Source of the DNA: Paulinella micropora
Lineage: Eukaryota > Cercozoa > Imbricatea > Euglyphida
Length of the DNA: 26,813 bases
Direction of reading: 5' to 3'
NCBI GenBank assembly: GCA_009731375.1
Contig: BJOX01000267.1
Location: 90,826 to 117,638 of the forward strand
Part shown: in pieces, positions 1 through 6,372 of the stretch
How positions within the stretch are numbered: the first letter of the stretch is position 1
Layout of the letters: each line of letters begins with the position of its first letter
Translations under genes and position numbers: made by a program
The notes under the pieces: model-generated
Database searches by the model: none
Seen by the model: the letters and a program-made list of their open reading frames with translations, nothing else
Told to the model about the DNA's origin: nothing

Positions 1-1
1 C

Positions 2-551
2 GGTTGGCTACCGGACGCCTCGTCCAACGGCTGGTGGGCGTACCGGCCCCTGAGCTTAGGTGCTTACAGTAACTGGTCCAGCGCGGAGGGCAGCTACACC
101 AACCCCTCGCCCGCGTGCACTAGCTGTGTCTGCAGCGCCAACGCCAACGCTGCCCCTCTCGCCGCTCCCGGCGTGCGCGGCGAGTACTTGTCCCTGTACA
201 GCGCGTACCGCCTGCCCGCCGCGCTGCGCTATTTTACGCTGTGCGCGTCCGCGGGCGAAAACCGGGCGTCCCCCGCGGCCCCCGCCGCGTTCAACGTGCT
301 GGGCTCCAACGACGAGGGACTGAGCTGGACCAGCGTCTACAACGCGAGCAACTGGACCTGGGCAGCCGCTCAGTGTCGCTACCTGACGATCGATCGGCCC
401 GACTTTTTTTACTTTGTACCGCTTTGTCGTGGAGGCCACCTACGTCAATCACTCGCTAATAACCTCCGGGGGGGCGACCGGCTGCCCTAGCTCAGCCACA
501 CTCGCGCAATTGCGCCCGGAACTAGAATTCAGCACGGAAGTCTGTGCTTGA
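2..551 (+). CDS. C-terminal part of a discoidin-like (galactose-binding fold) surface protein, frame-broken
   Basis: This is the 3' end of a gene that enters from the left edge, so no start is visible. Frame 2 reads from base 2 to about base 405 and frame 3 continues from about base 411 to the TGA at 549-551. The switch falls at a T7 run (404-410). With one T fewer the reading would continue smoothly, so a homopolymer error is likely. The text has the look of an F5/8-type/discoidin-like beta-sandwich: an aromatic and Asn-rich start (NGWWAYRPLS), a GEYLSLYSAYRLP strand, the diagnostic FNVLGSNDEGLSWTSVYN segment, and a final YRFVVEATYVNHS strand after the frame switch. Such domains usually bind glycans or lipids on surfaces. 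NAS, NWT and NHS sequons fit a secretory route, but no membrane anchor is seen in this part. The domain call comes from reading motifs only. Taken literally, the protein would stop at 490 in the original frame. Confidence 0.55.
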
Positions 552-667
552 AAAGAACACAGAAAGCGAGAGAGGGAAGGGGGGAGGGGGAAAGACTTTT
601 ACTTTTCCGTATGTTTTTAATTAATCTTGATTAAAAGAGCAGCAACTTTTGGTTTTCCTGTGTGTGT
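552..667. other. Spacer between convergent genes with purine tract and ATTAAA signals
   Basis: The + strand is almost pure purine from about 560 to 597. An ATTAAA at 630-635 on the + strand lies about 80 bases after the stop of the discoidin-like gene. On the minus strand an ATTAAA (bases 616-621) lies about 47 bases after the stop of the next gene. Both are plausible variant poly(A) signals for the two converging transcripts. Confidence 0.4.
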
Positions 668-2548
668 TTAAAGTGCCAAAGACAAAACTGCCAGCATCAG
701 CAGCCAGGCCCAGCAGACCCCGGCCGAGCTCTGCACTGCCGAAGAGAGCGCCGGTGGCTGTGTTGTTGTGGGTGAAAGGGTGCTGGCGTGGCCTGGCGAC
801 GTCGTGGCCGGCGTGGTGGTGGTGGTGGTAGTGGTGGTGACGACGAAGGCCTCCCGCCACCTGTTCTCGCAGCCTTCGTAGAGCTCGTAACCCAGCCCGC
901 GCGCTGGTGTACTGAAGTTCAGCGTAGGCACCGCGCACGCCTGGGGGCCCTGGCAGTTGCAAATTTCGCCGGCCCCCGTGGAGGGGGGCGCATACAGTTC
1001 AAAGGGATTGCTAATGTCTAGGCGCAGGCAGTCAGTCGTGCCGTTGTAGGACAAAAGCAAAGAGTAGCGCACCACCAGGTACGCAAACAAAGGGCCCTCC
1101 ACAGCTCCAGTACAGGGGCGCGACCACCGGTGGCGCAGCACCACCTGGTGGGCAGGGCCGCCATCTGCAAATACGTAGTCTCTGGCAGGCGCCTGTCCTG
1201 CCGTATAGCCTGGCGAGTAGCTGTTGTTAAGAGCCTCCAGCACGTACTCTGACGCGATGCTCAGCCCGTCGCTGCACAAACCGACGTGCGCTCCAGTGTC
1301 GTCCCCCGAGCTGTTCGACTTGAGCCGGAGCTGCTCGACCGACAAACTCACACCCACGTCGCAGCCGCGCGAGATCGTCAGGCGCGTTTCCGCCCCCTGG
1401 CCCCTCCGCAACGCGAGCGCCACGACGCCAAAAGCGCGATCGTCGCTGCCCGGGAACGCGAACGAGCCCGCTGCGCTAGCACGGCAGCCACATTCCAGCA
1501 AACTACAGTTTGCGAGCGGGGTCGCGAGCCGGAAACAAAACGCCTCTGTCCCGCTCGGGCACAAGCCGGGCGGGCAGCCCGGGGCGAGTTCCTCGCCTAA
1601 GCTCGAGCTCGAGCTCGAGCTCGAGCTGTCGCTTGAACTTGAGCTGTCGCTCGAACTTGAGCTGTCGCTCGAACTTGAGCTGTCATCCCTCAGTGGCCTT
1701 GTCCAATTACGATTGCAGCCCGTGTAAACCTCGTAGCCCCTCGCCCAGAGCGGCTCGCTGAAATTCTGGACGGGCGCCGCACACTCCGCAGAGCTGCTGC
1801 AGCGGCAGCCGCCCCCACTCCCCACGCCTACGACGCCGGGCTGTGGCAGCGGGTACAGCTCGGAAGGGCTGGGGATGTCGATGCGCAGACAGTCCCCAGG
1901 GCCGGTGTAAGCTTTGAAGGTATTGTACATGATCACCAGGTACGCAATTCCTGGCGTTGCGGTTCCGTTGCAGGGCCGGGCCCAACGATTGCGCAGTATC
2001 ACGTCGTTGGGAGGGCCATAGTCGTCAAACATATACTCGCTTATGTGCGGGTGCTTCAACGCCGAACGGCTGTACGGGTTGTCGATGGCCTCCGTGACAT
2101 TGTCGGCTAGATTCTCCAGAATGCTATCCGAGCACATGCCTACCCGCGCTTCCAGATCCAGCGTAAAGTTTAGTTCTTTCTGGACCAGCATCATTTCCTG
2201 TGTTAGGTTGGTCAGCTTGGTCCCCACAAAGAACAGCAAATGCACATCGCAACCCGCCGAAACTTGCACCCGCGTCTCCGCGCCCTGTCCGTCGCCAAAC
2301 TCCAGTGCTACAAAAGCACCCAACCCTTCCTCCTCGGTGCGCCCTCCATACGAGAACGAGCCTGCACCTTCTGCCAGACAGCCGCACAGCTCGCGCTGGC
2401 AGTTTTCCAGCGTGACGCCAGCGGTCAGGCACATGCCGCTTGTTCCTGGAAGACACAGACCCGCCGGACAGCCAGCATAAGCTACCTGCAGGCTTAACGC
2501 TAGCAACAGCAACCAGCTGTTGCCTATGATCAGTGACGTCGCAAACAT
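668..2548 (-). CDS. Secreted or GPI-anchored glycoprotein with a tandemly duplicated cysteine-rich domain
   Basis: A 626-residue protein of unrecognised family. The frame is open further upstream only through non-ATG codons. The first ATG (2546-2548) opens directly onto a signal peptide (MFATSLIIGN, a Leu-rich core, then AYA before GCPAG), so I place the start there. Two homologous ectodomains follow, about residues 26-300 and 350-580. Shared landmarks are GCP-GLC, ENC/ANC, CGC, GSF, GQGAETR, GCDV, VGLCSD/VGMCSD, RNRWARPC/RHRWSRPC, AYLV, DCLR-DI, ELY and a closing GYEVYTGC/GYELYEGC. An SSSSSD-repeat linker joins them. After the second domain come a Thr-rich stalk and a hydrophobic C-terminus (VCWAWLLMLAVLSLAL) with no cytoplasmic tail, preceded by SSAG. 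That layout suggests a GPI signal or a very short tail anchor. Many NxS/T sequons are present. It lies convergent to the discoidin-like gene and in tandem with the next glycoprotein gene. Its role is unknown; a virion or host-surface protein is inferred. Confidence 0.8.
   Translation of the reverse strand: MFATSLIIGNSWLLLLALSLQVAYAGCPAGLCLPGTSGMCLTAGVTLENCQRELCGCLAEGAGSFSYGGRTEEEGLGAFVALEFGDGQGAETRVQVSAGCDVHLLFFVGTKLTNLTQEMMLVQKELNFTLDLEARVGMCSDSILENLADNVTEAIDNPYSRSALKHPHISEYMFDDYGPPNDVILRNRWARPCNGTATPGIAYLVIMYNTFKAYTGPGDCLRIDIPSPSELYPLPQPGVVGVGSGGGCRCSSSAECAAPVQNFSEPLWARGYEVYTGCNRNWTRPLRDDSSSSSDSSSSSDSSSSSDSSSSSSSSSLGEELAPGCPPGLCPSGTEAFCFRLATPLANCSLLECGCRASAAGSFAFPGSDDRAFGVVALALRRGQGAETRLTISRGCDVGVSLSVEQLRLKSNSSGDDTGAHVGLCSDGLSIASEYVLEALNNSYSPGYTAGQAPARDYVFADGGPAHQVVLRHRWSRPCTGAVEGPLFAYLVVRYSLLLSYNGTTDCLRLDISNPFELYAPPSTGAGEICNCQGPQACAVPTLNFSTPARGLGYELYEGCENRWREAFVVTTTTTTTTTPATTSPGHASTLSPTTTQPPALSSAVQSSAGVCWAWLLMLAVLSLAL
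1599..1684. repeat. Coding tandem repeat (gagctc and an 18-bp unit) encoding a Ser/Asp linker
   Basis: A run of gagctc hexamers is followed by three near-identical copies of an 18-bp unit (gagctgtcgctcgaactt). Read on the minus strand they encode serines broken at regular spacing by aspartates. The tract separates the two homologous domains of the surface protein and is a likely site of length variation. Confidence 0.8.
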
Positions 2549-2869
2549 GTGTGCGCTTTTTCTTCTTCTTTTGTGCCGACTCTGCTCTGCGCAGGTCTTT
2601 GGTTTCTTTCTTGTCTGTTTTATTTTCTGTACATACAAACAAACAGGTCTAAGCTATGGCAAGAGCAAGCCTGGGAAGGAGGGGGAGAGGGGGGGGGTGC
2701 CCCCCCCTTTTTTTTCCCGCTCCCCCCTCCCCCTCTGCCCTCAAAGAGGGGGAGGGAGGAGGAGGGGGGGGTGGAGGAAGGGGAGGGGTGTGGAGGGAGG
2801 GGGGGGGCATGGAGAGAAAGAAAGGGGAGGGAGAAGAAAGAGGAGATCCTCTGTTTTGGCCAAAGGTGT

Positions 2870-3017
2870 ATGTCGGAATCTGAGCTTGTTGATGAACGAC
2901 GCAGGATCGCCCAAGCAATTCTTGCAGATTTGGGCCCGGCGGGACCTGTCTGTTAGCCAAGAGATCGCCCTGCTCAAAAAAGTGTGGTTGCAAAGCCCGT
3001 CCTCGTCGGCCCGCTAG
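2870..3017 (+). CDS. Possible very small protein gene (two overlapping minute ORFs)
   Basis: Two ATG-started frames overlap: 2870-2956 (28 residues, beginning MSESELVDERRRIAQAI) and 2892-3017 (41 residues, ending in KKVWLQSPSSSAR). Both have ordinary amino-acid composition, unlike the G-rich tract before them. An AATAAA at 3060-3065 lies about 40 bases past the second stop and would otherwise have no + strand gene to serve. Either ORF may be real, or they may be one gene broken by an indel near the G/C-rich run at 2934-2942. There is no recognisable family. Confidence 0.25.
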
Positions 3018-3059
3018 CAGTGGCCGGGCTTAGCGACAGTAATTGTCAACCACTTTTTT

Positions 3060-3065
3060 AATAAA
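3060..3065 (+). terminator. Poly(A) signal AATAAA between converging transcripts
   Basis: This is a canonical AATAAA on the + strand. The reverse strand of the same few bases (3056-3061) reads ATTAAA, about 50 bases past the stop of the large minus-strand glycoprotein gene. The spot could therefore serve transcripts from both sides. Confidence 0.4.
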
Positions 3066-3109
3066 AAGAGAAATTACTAACGTTGGTGGGCCTTTGTTTT
3101 CTTTTCCTG

Positions 3110-5845
3110 TTATGCCGTTTCTAGCTCTTTCAAAAAGTCTGGAGAGAACAAAGGCTCATCCGAACGGACTGAGGTCCTGCGTCGCTCGTGCCGGGGCGAC
3201 GCGGGAGGGGTTGCCTCCGCTTCCTCCGCCTGAGCACCGGGATTCGCCTCTTCCAGCTGCAGGACTTCGCCCATTTCGGCAGAGCTGCTGATAGAGTCGA
3301 AGCCTAGTGAACTTGGATCCTGGGGGCTCATATAGCGTCCCACCAAGGATTGCGGGGAGCTTTCACCCTGCTGTAATCTGGCGGCCCCCCCTCCGGGAGA
3401 ATCCGGGGAATGCTTGTTGTCAAAGCCTCCGCCGCTGGTTGCCTCCTGTTGCACCTGCAAAGGCTGCTGGTTTTCGAGAGTTGAATGTTCCGGCCCAGAA
3501 GGTTGAATGTCCAGATTTAGCACTCCTAACATCGGGTTATAGAACTCATCCTCGCTGGCATCATCAATGTCTAGCGAGGACAAGAGGCCTTCCTTTAAAG
3601 AGAGGCTAGATATTGATCTCGGCGGCTGTGGGGCCCCGCCCTGCTGCTGCTGCGGCCGCTGCTGCTGCTGTTGGGATGGCCGTGGTTGATGATGCAGTTC
3701 GTCACAATTTTCTTCGTGGTCTAGGTCGGCTGGCTCTGGGTGAGACAGCAGCGGCTGCTTTTCCTTTCCGGCGGGGGCGGGGTTGGTAGTGTCCAGCCCA
3801 GACAGAGCTGCCTTGGCTAGCAGCTGCAAGTGATGCTTTTGGTAAGACTGATAACAACAACAAATCAAAAAGCAGGCCGCGAGTGCGTAAGCCAGCCATT
3901 GGTCCCAGGCGCCCACGCGAGCCTCGAGGGAAGTCTGCCCCTGCGTCGTCGGCCCTAGGCTCGACGACAGAGTCAGGGCGGGGGTCGAGCCTCCCAAGCC
4001 GGGCGGGGTGGGGGTGGGGCTGAAACTGGAGTCCCACACCGCTGTGGCGGTGGTGGTTTTGGTGGTGGTGGTGGCAGGGCTAGGGCTGGGGCTGGAGTCG
4101 ACAAGCGTGTCGTTGTTGTTGTTGTCGCCGCGCGGGCGCACGAGCGCCATTCGTAGCATGCCACGTGTGGCTAGGGGGACGGTGTCGTTTTGAAGCGACA
4201 GGGCCGCTTCCAGCGTAAGGAGCGCGTAGCTGGAGTTAAGCATGGCACCGGGTAGTGCTCCCGGTGCCAAACACACAAGCGAGCTGCGCCGTCCAGCCCA
4301 AGCGACCGATAAGTTGAGGCTGTACACAGCCCCGCCGTTCCAGCAAGGGTCGCGGAGGTAGCAGAGGGCAGGTACAAACTGCTCGCTGACATTGGCGGCC
4401 AGGCTGGGTACCAAGGCCCACAGGCACGTGCCGGAAAAGCTGCCCCCTGCATCTATTGCCAGCGCAGCTCCCGACCCCGCGGGTCCCGGCCCCTGCTGGC
4501 CGCCTTGGGGCGCGGCCCCGACATTGTCGAGGCTCTGTAGGAAGAGAATGTCTTTAGCAGCAGGAATACCCACTCCGGCTGCTGCTGCTGAGGGCCATAC
4601 GCGCAGTTGGCTGGCGGGTTGCCACCAGTGATTATAAAGATCGGGGCAGCGGGGGGGGCCCGCCCAGGCCAGCAGGACCGTGACGCGGCTCCCCCCCCCG
4701 GGGCCTGCTACTTCGAACAGATACTGCCCCGCAAAGGTTTGTGTGGACGAGAGCTCGGTCGAACCAGAGGGGTCGCACAGCCACGAGCCGGCCCAAGCAA
4801 GCCACAGTTGTGCGCGGGGCTCGCCCGCCGCTGCACTGACATCCAGCCCGCGCGCGGTTTCGCTCAGGTTCCACTCCGAGCGAGACCAGGGCGCAGAGGC
4901 TTGTTCAAAAGAAGGCGTAAGGGCGCCCAGCTCGGACCAAGTAGCAAAGGCAACCTCGAGCAAGAAAGGTGCTTCAGAGTTGTCATCCCCGTCCTGCACG
5001 ACACTACGGCGCACGACCCGCCACGACAGCAACGAAGCCTGTACCTCGGGCCGATCGACACTGGCAGGCAGCGGGCTCGCGGGTGACGACGGGAGCTGCA
5101 GAGGGGCCTCCCAACGCACGCACTCTCCGTCAAGCTGCCGCAGCCAAGCAGAGTTCGAGGTCGGGGTGCAGCTAAGGGTAAGCTCCATCTCCAACTTCCA
5201 TAGCTGAAAATGTTCTGGGCACACCCCCCCGCGCGCAGGGTGCAGAGACTGCTGTTGGATTTGTATACAGCCGGGGGGCGGCCCGTGCACGTATAAATCG
5301 GGGCCGAGCTCGAAGCCCCCCGCCGCGAGTTGGGCCCCCGGCAGCGCCTGCAGCTCAAAGGTAAACCACCAGCGTGCGGTTTCGTTGACAGGCCACGACC
5401 AGCCTACGCCCATTTGCTCGGACGCTCGCCAGGATGAGCCCCCTTCCGAACAGTTTGGCGAAGGGACAGAACTAGGCGACGCGGTGGGGCTCGAAGAGCT
5501 AGGCGACGCAGTGAGAGAGCCACTAGGCGACGCAGTCTGGGAAGCATGGGGCGAACCGCTGCTGGTGGTGGTAAGGGTGGTAGTGGTGGTGGCGCTACTA
5601 CTAGTAGTAGTACTAGCGGAAGCAACGACCGACGGGCTCACGGTTAAAGTGCGCGTCAGGTTCCCCCCCGCCAAGCCACTGTTATTTAGGTCGTTAGAGG
5701 TACTCAACGACGCCTGGTCGCGCGGATTGGCCCGGTTAACTTTGACGATTAGTGTAATTTGAAGGCTCACCAACACAATCAAGAGAATGATTATCACGGC
5801 CGTGCAAGCCCTGTTGCAATAAACAATCAGGCTATTCCAGCACAC
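3110..5845 (-). CDS. Large mucin-like envelope-type glycoprotein with two membrane segments and a long sorting-signal tail
   Basis: About 911 residues are read from a GTG at 5843-5845. No ATG precedes the first membrane segment in this frame, and the frame stays open to about 6088, so the true N-terminus is uncertain. It could be a non-ATG start, a frame error or a spliced 5' exon. Features in order are an uncleaved hydrophobic segment (residues 12-35) and a Ser/Thr-rich mucin-like region (about 45-130). A Cys- and Trp-rich ectodomain with several NxS/T sequons (130-590) follows, then a second Ser/Thr/Pro stalk (590-645). A membrane segment ending FLICCCYQ (about 650-666) leads into a 245-residue tail. 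The tail holds an acidic dileucine signal (EKQPLL, about 695-700), a poly-Q patch, a DEFYNPML tyrosine signal beside an acidic serine cluster (about 767-774), and many SP sites. The layout resembles herpesvirus-type envelope glycoproteins in style but matches none I know. Its role in the envelope is inferred. Confidence 0.75.
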   Translation of the reverse strand: MCWNSLIVYCNRACTAVIIILLIVLVSLQITLIVKVNRANPRDQASLSTSNDLNNSGLAGGNLTRTLTVSPSVVASASTTTSSSATTTTTLTTTSSGSPHASQTASPSGSLTASPSSSSPTASPSSVPSPNCSEGGSSWRASEQMGVGWSWPVNETARWWFTFELQALPGAQLAAGGFELGPDLYVHGPPPGCIQIQQQSLHPARGGVCPEHFQLWKLEMELTLSCTPTSNSAWLRQLDGECVRWEAPLQLPSSPASPLPASVDRPEVQASLLSWRVVRRSVVQDGDDNSEAPFLLEVAFATWSELGALTPSFEQASAPWSRSEWNLSETARGLDVSAAAGEPRAQLWLAWAGSWLCDPSGSTELSSTQTFAGQYLFEVAGPGGGSRVTVLLAWAGPPRCPDLYNHWWQPASQLRVWPSAAAAGVGIPAAKDILFLQSLDNVGAAPQGGQQGPGPAGSGAALAIDAGGSFSGTCLWALVPSLAANVSEQFVPALCYLRDPCWNGGAVYSLNLSVAWAGRRSSLVCLAPGALPGAMLNSSYALLTLEAALSLQNDTVPLATRGMLRMALVRPRGDNNNNDTLVDSSPSPSPATTTTKTTTATAVWDSSFSPTPTPPGLGGSTPALTLSSSLGPTTQGQTSLEARVGAWDQWLAYALAACFLICCCYQSYQKHHLQLLAKAALSGLDTTNPAPAGKEKQPLLSHPEPADLDHEENCDELHHQPRPSQQQQQRPQQQQGGAPQPPRSISSLSLKEGLLSSLDIDDASEDEFYNPMLGVLNLDIQPSGPEHSTLENQQPLQVQQEATSGGGFDNKHSPDSPGGGAARLQQGESSPQSLVGRYMSPQDPSSLGFDSISSSAEMGEVLQLEEANPGAQAEEAEATPPASPRHERRRTSVRSDEPLFSPDFLKELETA
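5472..5540. repeat. Short imperfect tandem repeat in the mucin-like stalk
   Basis: The motif ctaggcgacgc followed by a/g-gt occurs three times at spacings of about 24-30 bases. On the minus strand it encodes repeated TASPS segments of the Ser/Thr-rich stalk, typical of heavily O-glycosylated regions that vary in length. Confidence 0.6.
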
Positions 5846-6372
5846 CTCGCTTTGGCCAGGCCTTGTCTGGCCGCTGTTGCCTGATCTTGACGGTTTTGGT
5901 GCTTGCGATTCCGATGTTGGCGTGGTTGGTAATGAAATATCTGATGATGTTGCTGCACTCGTGCTGAACGATGTATTTCTTTGAAGGGCTTCGGCTTCGT
6001 CCGCAAAGGGAGTGCAAGGAGTCGCACGGCGGGCGCGCCGTCGACATTGGCCCTTGCGTTTTGGGACGACCGCCGTCTTGACGACCCCTTATTTTTCCGT
6101 TCGGTGAACGTAAACGTAGGCCCCGTTGACATTACCACAGGATTTACCTGTTTTTTTTTTACTGTTACCCTCTCTCTCTCTCTCTCAAATACACAAATCC
6201 TTCCTTTTCTTTTTTATTAATTTAAGTTCTTAAGACGAGGGTGAGAGAAAGAGAGAAAAAGAGAGTGAGCGTGTGGGAAGTAAGGGGGGGGGGGAGAGGG
6301 GGGCAGAAGGAAGAAGAAAACAAGTTGAAGAAATCGGGAGAGGGGAGAGTGAGAGAAAGAGGGAGAAAAGTC
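5846..6372. other. Spacer between RPB2 and the glycoprotein gene; possible 5' coding extension, CT repeat, purine tract
   Basis: The part next to the glycoprotein gene (5846-6088) is open in the glycoprotein's frame. It encodes a plausible cytoplasmic N-terminus rich in Ser/Thr, but has no ATG. ATGs at 6130-6132 and 6045-6047 lie in the other two minus-strand frames. A (CT)n run sits near 6171-6186, and a purine-rich tract on the + strand covers about 6241-6368. The RPB2 poly(A) signal is at 6213-6218. Confidence 0.5.
6213..6218 (-). terminator. Poly(A) signal AATAAA for RPB2
   Basis: The + strand reads tttatt, giving AATAAA on the minus strand, about 155 bases beyond the RPB2 stop codon. 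It lies in an A-rich stretch just before the purine-rich spacer and is the first canonical signal after that gene. Confidence 0.5.

Larger units (their letters stand above)
2549..3109. other. Spacer with G/A-rich low-complexity tract, minute ORFs and a + strand poly(A) signal
   Basis: The stretch between two minus-strand genes is dominated by a purine-rich segment on the + strand (about 2650-2860) containing several G7-G9 runs, with a short C/T block at 2700-2735. No long ORF has convincing composition here; the longer frames are Gly/Arg or Pro translations of the tract. From 2870 normal-composition sequence resumes and holds two small overlapping + strand ORFs, followed by AATAAA at 3060-3065. 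Confidence 0.6.

Noticed and set aside
2520-2956. Longer + strand ORFs through the G-rich spacer
   Set aside because: Their middle parts are Gly/Arg/Glu translations of the purine tract. Only the small ORFs after 2870 have normal composition.
668-5845. Calling the glycoproteins herpesvirus gB, gH or another named entry protein
   Set aside because: Only general layout (signal, mucin-like stalk, membrane span, tail) is shared. No diagnostic motif or cysteine pattern supports a named family.
5832-6138. Independent small genes upstream of the large glycoprotein
   Set aside because: Two overlapping frames end near 5830 with basic, low-complexity text. They are more likely 5' parts or shadows of the glycoprotein gene.
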